Translations under genes and position numbers: made by a program | In this document: piece by piece, positions 6,389-13,088 of the stretch | Layout of the letters: the number at the start of each line of letters is the position of its first letter | Position numbering within the stretch: position 1 is the stretch's first letter | The notes under the pieces: generated by a model | What the model saw: only the letters and a program-made list of their open reading frames with translations | What the model was told of the DNA's origin: nothing | The model's database searches: none | Assembly: GCA_003649085.1 (NCBI GenBank) | Contig: QMQV01000037.1 | Location: 1 to 14,201 of the forward strand | Length of the DNA: 14,201 nucleotides | Reading direction: 5' to 3' | Origin: Thermoproteota archaeon | GTDB taxonomy: Archaea; Thermoproteota; Methanomethylicia; Methanomethylicales; B66-G16

Positions 6389-7885
6389 TCAAGAAAACTT
6401 CTTCTCATGATACTTGATCCTCAAGTTCAGTATACACGGCATTCCGCGATTGCCTCCAAGAGGTGTTTGCGGCGTCCCCAGGTTGTGCATGCACCTAGCC
6501 ATTATGGCAGCCCCCGTAGCTAAGCCGTCTTCAACAAAGACCACCCTCTCCTCAAGCTTCCCCTTAATTAATCCTATTTGCTCGACAGCTCGCATTACAC
6601 AATATGGCTTTAAACCGGTTATACCAGCTCTACCAGTTACTCCTATTGAAAACTTTTCATTTAATATCCCCTTTTCCTTGAAGATCTTTAAAATGGCGTA
6701 AACTATTCTGCCGATTAAGCAGTCCATGACAGCTGCAAAGTGGTCTAAGCCTTTCTCCTTGTAAATCTCTTCCCCAAGCTCAGATAGCTTGGGTAAGTCG
6801 CTGCCGTTTTCTCCAACATCAACTCCTACAAGTGTTATCCCAGAATCCCTGGCTGCCTTGGGGTTTACAGGTATTGTGCCGAAGTGCGTAACTTTCTCAG
6901 GGACCTCGACCACTTTCACTAACCCTAAAATCTCTTCAGCGTCTTTCTCAACTACATGCCAATCAACGTGTTTATATGACGGGGGTTTCTTCTCGTAAAG
7001 CTCAAGAGCGCTTTCAAAGCCGATACCTTTAGCCATCGCGTCGAAGATAGCTCCTCCAAGGCCAGTTATGCTACCTATGGTATCTGCATATGGAAGCTTA
7101 TCGTTCACAACTCTCCCCTTAAGCGTTGTGCCGAAGTCAAAGCTTACGAGAGGGTGTCTATAGTCTACGCCAACCCACTTAGCAGCAGCTTTGATGCCAG
7201 CTGTTGAAAGCTCAGCTTCCATTTCATTAGCCATAACCTCTCCCTTAGACCTAGGAGGGATAATCCCTGTGATGGCTCCGACGAAGGGCACTTTATCGAG
7301 GTATGAAAATTCTCTAAGTTCGCGTGGCAAGCCGTTTTTCGTAGGAGAAGCTACCATCTTAGCTGGAGGAACGCCGGCTAAGAGGCATCCTTTTGCCAAA
7401 GCCTTGATCATCGAGTCCACCTCATCTGGTGTAGCTAAAGCTGATGTGACGCCTGTAGACCTCACGACAAAGTGTAGATCAGACTTTATGTCCATTTTAG
7501 CGCTTTTTAAAGCCTCTAAAACAGTATCCCTAACGTACTCGGCTACAGATTGCTCTGTCAGCTCAACACCCCATATCGTCTTGCCAAAGACAACTTCTCC
7601 TATCTTAGGCTTCCTAACTTTTCTAGTAAGCTTAACGATCTTCGTTACTAAAAACGTCTTGCCGCGTTTTAAGTCAGTTGAAGTTATGATACACTTAGTC
7701 GTCGTATTGCCCAGTTCAACAGATGCCACGTTGTATAGGATTGGCGGCTTATATTCCTCTGCTACTTGTTTAAAGCCGAGCATGTAGTCTATTCTCGGTC
7801 TACCAGCACCCTCCTTAAGCTCTACAAAGCTTTTGTACTCACTCTTAGCAATTCTAGGGTGATATCGCTTAGCTAACTCAGCCAT
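6389..7885 (-). CDS. Methanogenesis marker protein 14 (actin-like ATPase-type motifs)
   Basis: A 498-residue protein matching methanogenesis marker 14, a family found in methanogens and of unknown function. Family-like stretches: ASVELGNTTTKCIIT (54-68), EVVFGKTIWGVELT (97-110), VASPTKNGLPRELREFSYLD (178-197), DYRHPLVSFDFGTTLKGRVV (241-260), GVDVGENGSDLPKLSELG (354-371), GVTGRAGITGLKPYCV (415-430) and VEDGLATGAAIMARCMHNLG (451-470). VELGNTTTK, FDFGTTLKG and EDGLATGAA resemble the phosphate-1, phosphate-2 and adenosine motifs of ASKHA (actin/Hsp70/sugar kinase) ATPases, with Glu in place of the first Asp. The ATG at 7885 lies 12 nt after the mtrH stop. RACo-type corrinoid reactivators also use this fold, so a role in maintaining the MtrA corrinoid or assembling Mtr is plausible; that is inference from motif and position only. 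Confidence 0.85.
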   Translation of the reverse strand: MAELAKRYHPRIAKSEYKSFVELKEGAGRPRIDYMLGFKQVAEEYKPPILYNVASVELGNTTTKCIITSTDLKRGKTFLVTKIVKLTRKVRKPKIGEVVFGKTIWGVELTEQSVAEYVRDTVLEALKSAKMDIKSDLHFVVRSTGVTSALATPDEVDSMIKALAKGCLLAGVPPAKMVASPTKNGLPRELREFSYLDKVPFVGAITGIIPPRSKGEVMANEMEAELSTAGIKAAAKWVGVDYRHPLVSFDFGTTLKGRVVNDKLPYADTIGSITGLGGAIFDAMAKGIGFESALELYEKKPPSYKHVDWHVVEKDAEEILGLVKVVEVPEKVTHFGTIPVNPKAARDSGITLVGVDVGENGSDLPKLSELGEEIYKEKGLDHFAAVMDCLIGRIVYAILKIFKEKGILNEKFSIGVTGRAGITGLKPYCVMRAVEQIGLIKGKLEERVVFVEDGLATGAAIMARCMHNLGTPQTPLGGNRGMPCILNLRIKYHEKKFS

Positions 7886-7897
7886 CTCTTTAATTCA

Positions 7898-8851
7898 CTA
7901 GCTTGACACAAGCTTCTTAAATGGATGGTATTCAACAGGCTGAATTTCCTTAAACTCCCACGTAATAGCTTCAGCTATCATAGCATCAGCTGTAGCGCAG
8001 ACGGGGAAAACCAGTGAAGCGTTACCTATAGGCCCGTAAAGCACAAAGTTCGCCCCCATCATCACCTGCATCGCGTTAGTAGCTATGTCCACGTGCTTGT
8101 AGATATCCTTGCCGTCAGGTCTATCCTTCTTTAAGCTTAAAAGCCAAACCCACGATGAGACAGCGTTGTGAACGCCACTACCTGTTGGGTAACCAAATTT
8201 AGCTTTAACCACGTAAGTTGCCATCAGCGCTTGTCCAGCTGACGTGCCGATAGGTAGGACAGCTACGTCTATCAAGATTTTCTTAATGCCACAGTCTTTT
8301 GCTAAGTCTATTAGCCCTTTAGGAGCCATGCCAGCACCATTCGTTAACACGTCAATTCTATCTTTAACTCCTCCTCCCTTCGGGTTAAAGGCTAACACTA
8401 TAGCAGCTTCAACACCAGCTTCTTTAACTCCTCTAAGCTCATCTTCTGTTGCCGAGACGTTTATTGAGTTGTAGACAATTCTATCTGCTAAGCCAACTTC
8501 TCTAGCATACTTAGCTCCGTGGACTCTAACCTTAGCTTCCGTTGAGTCAATTAACATGGGGGCATCCGTCACGCTGGCTACAAAGTCTAAGTACTTTACA
8601 ACAGCTTCCTCGTATTCGCTGAAGACCTGCACCATGCATGGATTGCCAGTAATATCAGACATCTCGTCCTGCTTCTTAATCAAGTCCTCCGCGGCTGCTT
8701 TATCAAAGTCCCCTGTTTTGGGGTCTTTGACGATTTTATGCCCCTTATAGAAGATGGTTCCAGCTAAAACCGTTGGGTACTCTCCAGGTTGCCCACCAAC
8801 TTTTACTCCAGCTATGTCGTAGACGACTTGCTCTTTAGAGAATTTAAACAC
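7898..8851 (-). CDS. mtrH: Tetrahydromethanopterin S-methyltransferase subunit H
   Basis: MtrH is the cytosolic catalytic subunit that transfers the methyl group from methyl-H4MPT to the cob(I)amide of MtrA. The 317-residue TIM-barrel-type protein matches family length. Visible: FSKEQVVYDIAGVKVGGQPG (4-23), EYPTVLAGTIFYKGHKIV, KQDEMSDITGNPCMVQVFS, and a C-terminal part ending EITWEFKEIQPVEYHPFKKL. No membrane segment is expected. The start is GTG at 8851 with GGAGGTG 8 nt upstream, 15 nt after mtrG. Free MtrH homologues also occur in methylotrophic systems, but here it closes a full mtr set, so Mtr membership is clear. Confidence 0.95.
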   Translation of the reverse strand: MFKFSKEQVVYDIAGVKVGGQPGEYPTVLAGTIFYKGHKIVKDPKTGDFDKAAAEDLIKKQDEMSDITGNPCMVQVFSEYEEAVVKYLDFVASVTDAPMLIDSTEAKVRVHGAKYAREVGLADRIVYNSINVSATEDELRGVKEAGVEAAIVLAFNPKGGGVKDRIDVLTNGAGMAPKGLIDLAKDCGIKKILIDVAVLPIGTSAGQALMATYVVKAKFGYPTGSGVHNAVSSWVWLLSLKKDRPDGKDIYKHVDIATNAMQVMMGANFVLYGPIGNASLVFPVCATADAMIAEAITWEFKEIQPVEYHPFKKLVSS

Positions 8852-8866
8852 TATTTTTACACCTCC

Positions 8867-9088
8867 TTAAAGCAAGTTGAGCACAAACTTAAGTATTATG
8901 GAGATCAGCAGGCCTACGAAAAGCCCGTAAATAAAGCCTATGTGCGTGCCAAACTTCAAGCCCTCTCTTTGAGTAACCTCTCCTAGTACAAAGCTAACCC
9001 TATCGTCGATTTCGTCCAGCTTAGCCATAATAGCCTTGAACTCATCTTGAGGCGTTACAACAGTTGGAGCTCTGAGCTCTTCTTCCAT
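8867..9088 (-). CDS. mtrG: Tetrahydromethanopterin S-methyltransferase subunit G
   Basis: A small subunit of the membrane-bound Mtr complex: a cytoplasmic N-terminal helix followed by one C-terminal membrane span (GFIYGLFVGLLISIILKFVL). EFKAIMAKLDEIDDRVSFVL matches the family's conserved heptad-like KRLDEID region, and the total of 73 residues is normal. I chose the ATG at 9088, which lies 4 nt beyond the mtrF stop with GGAG 9 nt before it; a TTG at 9103 would add five residues and overlap mtrF by 11 nt. Confidence 0.9.
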   Translation of the reverse strand: MEEELRAPTVVTPQDEFKAIMAKLDEIDDRVSFVLGEVTQREGLKFGTHIGFIYGLFVGLLISIILKFVLNLL

Positions 9089-9092
9089 GACA

Positions 9093-9317
9093 TCACGCTC
9101 CAAAGAAGAAGTGCAATATCGAAGCGAAGACCACTACTGAGAATATGAAGCCAAACATGAAGCCTCTCACAACACCTGAGTAAAAACCAGCTGCAAACCT
9201 ATTTTCCCTACCTATCATCAATATCCTCGTCTTAATATCAGAGATCCTAGCCTCTATTGTAGCTAGTTCAGGCGTATAGGCTGTCGGCAAGGTCCTAACT
9301 CTCTTCTCCTCGCTCAT
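9093..9317 (-). CDS. mtrF: Tetrahydromethanopterin S-methyltransferase subunit F
   Basis: A 74-residue protein with a polar N-terminal half and one C-terminal membrane span (FMFGFIFSVVVFASILHFFF). KTRILMIGRENRFAAGFYSG carries the MtrF-type pattern R-x3-IGR-x2-R-x3-G, which also appears in the C-terminal tail of MtrA, the known relationship between the two subunits. The order A-F-G-H matches the classical mtr operon. The ATG at 9317 is 6 nt past the mtrA stop, with GGTGA overlapping that stop as the ribosome binding site. Confidence 0.88.
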   Translation of the reverse strand: MSEEKRVRTLPTAYTPELATIEARISDIKTRILMIGRENRFAAGFYSGVVRGFMFGFIFSVVVFASILHFFFGA

Positions 9318-9323
9318 CTAGGC

Positions 9324-10079
9324 TCACCCCATGGTAGTGAAGAACAGTAACAACGCGTAAACACCTAGAGACAAGGCTAAGCCTAAACTTAAGCCTAAAG
9401 CTCTAAAGGAGCCTACACCTGATATCAGTCTCCACGTTCTACCGATAAGCTGCACTCTATACCTCATGTCGTTTAGTAAAGCCTCTATTGAAAACATCAC
9501 CGGCTGAGCTATGGACGCCAACGGTATCTTGAGGACCTCCTCAACTTTCTTCTCCTCAACCTCAACTTTAACAACCATCGGCGGCTCGGGGAAAGCTCCA
9601 GGATCATTTGCTACGAGCTCAGCTATCTTAGCTTTAATAGCCCCTACGTCCTCTACGTTTATCATGTCAATAAGCTGAACTTGTCTCCTAAACCTGTCGA
9701 CGACTTCTTCGCTTAAGTGCTCAACATAGGGTATTGCACCTGGCGCATTCTTAATCCTCTTATCAGGTTGAATACCGTGTTCATAAAGCGCTTTCAGCGA
9801 GCCACCAGTTACATGCCCCGTAACCTCTGTACCGCATACTATCAAGTACCTGATATTCGGGTTTGAGATCACGTTAGCTATTACCTTTTCAATGCCTATG
9901 TTTTCTGTCTTAACGGGCCCTACTATAGCTACTCCAGGGGTTTCAGCTATGTCCTTGACTATAGTCTCGCTAGCTAGCGCAGCAACAGCAACGGGTCCTT
10001 TTGGATCGCCTACCTTAATCTCTCCCGCCACGATAGGCCAGCCGCTAGCGGGCTCAACTTTAGGCTTTTCTTCAGCCAC
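9324..10079 (-). CDS. mtrA: Tetrahydromethanopterin S-methyltransferase subunit A (corrinoid-binding)
   Basis: MtrA holds the corrinoid prosthetic group that takes the methyl group from MtrH and passes it to coenzyme M. The 251 residues contain EPASGWPIVAGE (9-20), TENIGIEKVIANVISNPNIR (58-77), and CGTEVTGHVTGGSLKALYEHG (from residue 82), in which His89 sits in the GH[IV]TG motif that carries the cobalt-ligand histidine in characterised MtrA. The tail contains an MtrF-like YRVQLIGRTWRLISG followed by one membrane anchor (about 226-247). The position before TEN is VK where classical MtrA has CH. The start is GTG at 10079 with GGAGGTG at the end of mtrB, 3 nt past its stop. Confidence 0.95.
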   Translation of the reverse strand: MAEEKPKVEPASGWPIVAGEIKVGDPKGPVAVAALASETIVKDIAETPGVAIVGPVKTENIGIEKVIANVISNPNIRYLIVCGTEVTGHVTGGSLKALYEHGIQPDKRIKNAPGAIPYVEHLSEEVVDRFRRQVQLIDMINVEDVGAIKAKIAELVANDPGAFPEPPMVVKVEVEEKKVEEVLKIPLASIAQPVMFSIEALLNDMRYRVQLIGRTWRLISGVGSFRALGLSLGLALSLGVYALLLFFTTMG

Positions 10080-10082
10080 TCG

Positions 10083-10403
10083 TTAAGCACCTCCAGCTAG
10101 CAAGCTGTAAAAAGCGAAGGTTATGGCGCCGAAAGCCAGTGAGCCGATGAGAAAGCCTAACGCCACGTTGCTCATAATCCCTGAGAGCCTATAGACGCCC
10201 TCCCTCCTAGGCCTACTCGAAATTAGAGGAGCTGACCTAGGCTCAAGAGATGATAAGAGCTCCCTTGACAGCAAATCCAATTCCTCAACTGCTTTGATAA
10301 CTGGCTCTAAGTTGAGCTGAGCTACGTCAACTCGAGCTTCGCCAACTAATTTAAAGTCTTCATCTAATACGACGTTTAGCTCACGTGATATCAATATGGT
10401 CAT
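10083..10403 (-). CDS. mtrB: Tetrahydromethanopterin S-methyltransferase subunit B
   Basis: A 106-residue Mtr subunit: a soluble N-terminal part rich in acidic residues, RREGVYRLSGIMSNVALGFL (from about residue 65) with the family's REGVY motif, and a single C-terminal membrane span ending SLLAGGA. The length matches known MtrB (about 100-108). The ATG at 10403 overlaps the mtrC stop by 4 nt (ATGA), a sign of translational coupling. Its stop overlaps the region that supplies the mtrA ribosome binding site. Confidence 0.9.
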   Translation of the reverse strand: MTILISRELNVVLDEDFKLVGEARVDVAQLNLEPVIKAVEELDLLSRELLSSLEPRSAPLISSRPRREGVYRLSGIMSNVALGFLIGSLAFGAITFAFYSLLAGGA

Positions 10404-11221
10404 TTGCTACCACCAACTCTAGGCGGAACACCCGTCCAAACAACAGATGCCGACTCCCTCTTACAAACTCTAAATACTTCAAAGACTCCATAAGCCCATA
10501 TTATGACCCCTAAAATCACGATTAAGACAGCTTCAAACATAGAGCCCCACTGGTTAATCATAGCTAAGTAGCCAAGCCTAAAAACGCCAGCTAAAGTTAT
10601 TGCCATGCCACTTGTGTTGATAGCTACCCTCAAAGTCCTTCCTTGCCTTTCAGCTGCTCCAAGGCTAACGTTGTATGGATGAAACATGCTGAGCGAAGTA
10701 GCCCAGTAGATGGGGATAGCGAAGCCAGCTGCAAATAGCGCGACAGCCATATCGCTGAAGACTTCTGTCCCCAATACTAGCGGAGCATGCCCCAGCTTAG
10801 CAATGCCCTCCATGAGCCCCATTAACGCTAAGGAAGCAGCTGCCGCCAGCTCTGTTGCGAAGCGCCTTAGATGAGGTATGTTAAGTATCTTGAACTTATC
10901 TACGAAGTGTCCAAATATGAAGCCAGTAGCTGCTCCCATAGCTAAGCCTAGAGCTGGCGTATACTTTAAGCCAACTAAAGCTGATATTACGCCGATACTT
11001 GCAGCTAAGTTGCCTATAGATGGTACTCCAGTTCCAAGACCATACGAGGCAATCCTCCTGACGGCATCAGCACCCCATATTATGGCGGGTAGTGCTAATA
11101 CGGCGGCTATAGCGGGGATCCCAGAATATACGCCAACTAAGCTAACTGGTACCGCTACTAAGGCTATTTTCTTAGGGTCTATCGACACCTTAGGTGGAGG
11201 ATTGGCTGGGCTGTGAACCAT
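10400..11221 (-). CDS. mtrC: Tetrahydromethanopterin S-methyltransferase subunit C
   Basis: An integral membrane subunit of Mtr (273 residues, several hydrophobic spans). Conserved family stretches are seen at GLGTGVPSIGNLAASIGVIS (61-80), IPHLRRFATELAAAASLALM (115-134) and MFHPYNVSLGAAERQGRTLR (179-198); the HP[YF]N segment is characteristic. With MtrD and MtrE it belongs to the membrane core thought to drive Na+ translocation during methyl transfer to coenzyme M. The ATG at 11221 has GAGGTGA upstream and lies 9 nt past mtrD. The N-terminus (MVHSPANPPPKVSIDPKK) is polar before the first span. Confidence 0.93.
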   Translation of the reverse strand: MVHSPANPPPKVSIDPKKIALVAVPVSLVGVYSGIPAIAAVLALPAIIWGADAVRRIASYGLGTGVPSIGNLAASIGVISALVGLKYTPALGLAMGAATGFIFGHFVDKFKILNIPHLRRFATELAAAASLALMGLMEGIAKLGHAPLVLGTEVFSDMAVALFAAGFAIPIYWATSLSMFHPYNVSLGAAERQGRTLRVAINTSGMAITLAGVFRLGYLAMINQWGSMFEAVLIVILGVIIWAYGVFEVFRVCKRESASVVWTGVPPRVGGSK

Positions 11222-11230
11222 ATAATCACC

Positions 11231-11995
11231 TCACAACGCTATTAAGGAGACTAAGACTCCGAAGACTAAGGTGACTATGAAGCACGTGATCGCGGCTTTA
11301 GGCAAGTCCTTGAACTTCGGGTCCCACCAACCCTCAATAACTCCCTTAATCATGTAGGCTGTTATGTTAGCATTTATGAAGAAAAGTCCAAGCGATACAA
11401 GCACAGCTAAAGCTATTGGTATGATAACTTGATGTGGCGCTATGCCAACTAAGGGTGAGAAGATTTCGAGTATGTTTATCTGCTCCTTGCCTAAAACCAT
11501 CTTAAAGGTAGCTAGCTTAAACACCGTCAAGAACGTTATGCTACCTCCAACTCCAGCTATGAAAGCTCCTACCATGCCGTCTAAGAAGCATGCCGTCGGC
11601 ACTCCATGACCAACGGTGCCAGGAGTAACGTATTGCTTTACATCTTCCTTAGTTATTGGGTCTTTATCTCTCATAGCTAACGCTGGGGGGATGCCCTTTC
11701 CCAACACTATTAACACGTTTGCGATTAGCATGACTACGCTCATCATGATTGCTGAGCTTATTCCGGCGTTTAAAATTATGATCCAGCCAGGCTGGTTATA
11801 GAGAGCTGCAGCCATCAAAAGCCCGGTAATTCCCGAGCCTGCTAACATCATCTCAGTACCTGTAGCTAAGCCCGTTGCGGTCGCCATAGCAGCTGGCGCC
11901 CCTCCAATTGGCAAGAGTATTGTGCCAACCGAAATCAATACACCTGCGACAGCTATTATCAAAGCAGCTAGGATTAGGATGAGTGGATCTATCAA
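11231..11995 (-). CDS. mtrD: Tetrahydromethanopterin S-methyltransferase subunit D
   Basis: A polytopic membrane subunit of 254 residues, slightly longer than the usual 233-246. Diagnostic stretches: PIGGAPAAMATATGLATGTE (29-48), SGITGLLMAAALYNQPGW, and YVTPGTVGHGVPTACFLDG (122-140). Its N-terminus is fully hydrophobic. The start is TTG at 11995 with GGAGGG 6 nt upstream; the gap after mtrE is 11 nt. Confidence 0.94.
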   Translation of the reverse strand: MIDPLILILAALIIAVAGVLISVGTILLPIGGAPAAMATATGLATGTEMMLAGSGITGLLMAAALYNQPGWIIILNAGISSAIMMSVVMLIANVLIVLGKGIPPALAMRDKDPITKEDVKQYVTPGTVGHGVPTACFLDGMVGAFIAGVGGSITFLTVFKLATFKMVLGKEQINILEIFSPLVGIAPHQVIIPIALAVLVSLGLFFINANITAYMIKGVIEGWWDPKFKDLPKAAITCFIVTLVFGVLVSLIAL

Positions 11996-12006
11996 TTCAA
12001 ACCCTC

Positions 12007-12927
12007 CTATGAATATGGACCAAACTTCTTCCTAGACCATACCTCAATATACCTGTTTAGGAAGAATAGTATAGCTAATACTAAAGCTCCGATAACTATG
12101 TTAATAGCCACGTTGGCAAATAAGTTGCCAGTAAGTAGCCTAAAGTTGTCTAGTAGCAAGATTAAGCCATAGGTAAATCCTGTCATAACGCCTCCAAGCT
12201 TTGCACAGAACCATACGATGTCCATGCTGTTTCTAACACCTAGCTCAGCGTATACAGTTATGTAGCCATAGTGTTTCATCGGGACTCCTTCGCCGAAAGG
12301 AACGTGTTGAAACTCTCTTTCAGCTCCATAGTGTAGGTCTCCTGTTGAAGAGCCTATAGCGCCAGCTGTTATACCAAGCATTAAGCTGAGAGCAGGGATA
12401 ACTACTGGATAGCCTATGAAGCCCTTGATCTCAGGCACGAGCGGCATGACAATTGAAGTATAGAATATGTAGGATAACGCGGTTATAGCGGTCACAGCCA
12501 TAAAGCCGTGAGCAGCTATCAACGGTAAGTGTACTAGTAGCACGTCCATGTAAAGCGGATGACCATATGTGCTCGCGCTCGCTATTCTAGATGTATGTGC
12601 GTTAAAGGCACAGGTTACGTGAAAAACTTCTGTTAAGCCAGTTGCTAAGGGCAAAGCTATTAGCGGGTGTAGGTGAAAGCCCTGCCAAAATACTACGAAA
12701 AGCCCTCCAGCTGTCCCTCCTAGGAATGCATATAGCGCGGGCTCTCCTGATATTGCCTTATTGAAAAACCTATGTACAACTCCCATCTGTGGAGCAAGCT
12801 GAACCTGTGAATTAGGGTTGCTTTGTGAACCTATTTCAGATTCGAGATCTTCAAACCATCCAGCTATAAAAGCTAGCGCAACTATAATCGCGAGGAGAGC
12901 TAAAAGCAATAGCTGCCATGGCGCCAA
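12007..12927 (-). CDS. mtrE: Tetrahydromethanopterin S-methyltransferase subunit E
   Basis: First gene of the operon and the largest membrane subunit (306 residues, about six or seven spans), implicated in Na+ transport by Mtr. Conserved stretches: GSQSNPNSQVQLAPQMG (33-49), FFNKAISGEPALY (54-66), YGHPLYMDVLLVHLPLIAAHG (in and around 121-141), GAIGSSTGDLHYGAEREFQ (189-207) and YAELGVRNSMD (226-236), plus the C-terminal EVWSRKKFGPYS. The start is TTG at 12927: GAGGG lies 7 nt upstream, the only upstream ATG is followed by an immediate stop, and the ATG just inside is out of frame. A TATA box lies 50-59 nt upstream. The long His-rich loop near WQGFHLHPL differs from what I recall of euryarchaeal MtrE. 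Confidence 0.95.
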   Translation of the reverse strand: MAPWQLLLLALLAIIVALAFIAGWFEDLESEIGSQSNPNSQVQLAPQMGVVHRFFNKAISGEPALYAFLGGTAGGLFVVFWQGFHLHPLIALPLATGLTEVFHVTCAFNAHTSRIASASTYGHPLYMDVLLVHLPLIAAHGFMAVTAITALSYIFYTSIVMPLVPEIKGFIGYPVVIPALSLMLGITAGAIGSSTGDLHYGAEREFQHVPFGEGVPMKHYGYITVYAELGVRNSMDIVWFCAKLGGVMTGFTYGLILLLDNFRLLTGNLFANVAINIVIGALVLAILFFLNRYIEVWSRKKFGPYS

Positions 12928-12976
12928 TTAACAACCCTCAGCTCATGTTTTGGGGAAAACTACTGCCTCTGCGTGT

Positions 12977-12986
12977 AATATAAATC
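12977..12986 (-). promoter_or_regulatory. TATA box of the mtr operon
   Basis: On the minus strand this reads GATTTATATT, a close match to the archaeal TATA consensus, preceded by the purine-rich AATAA that could act as a BRE. Its centre is about 54 nt before the mtrE start, predicting a transcript start near 12955 and a leader of about 28 nt that contains the GAGGG ribosome binding site. Confidence 0.6.
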
Positions 12987-13001
12987 TTATTAGGTAGGTA
13001 A

Positions 13002-13018
13002 AACTTGGTTACCAAGTT
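13002..13018. promoter_or_regulatory. 17-bp palindrome upstream of the mtr promoter, possible operator
   Basis: AACTTGGT, one T, then ACCAAGTT: two perfect 8-bp arms. It sits about 16 bp upstream of the mtr TATA box, where archaeal activators commonly bind, and also lies in front of the divergent tRNA methyltransferase gene. The symmetry is what a dimeric helix-turn-helix regulator would recognise. No regulator gene is visible in the window. Confidence 0.45.
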
Positions 13019-13055
13019 AAATTTAGAAGCTACATTTTCTTAACAGGTTATGTGA

Positions 13056-13067
13056 CTTAATATTAAG
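13056..13067. promoter_or_regulatory. Second palindrome in the mtr/trm14 divergent region
   Basis: CTTAATATTAAG is a perfect 12-bp palindrome 22-33 nt before the trm14 start. It could be an AT-rich promoter element (TATA-like in both directions) or a regulator site. AT-rich palindromes of this size arise easily by chance. Confidence 0.25.
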
Positions 13068-13088
13068 AAGTTTTAGGTGAGGTTCTGC

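Noticed and set aside
7191..7787. Plus-strand open frame of 198 codons inside marker protein 14
   Set aside because: The minus-strand frame is longer, matches a known family throughout and sits in an operon; the plus frame shows no motif.
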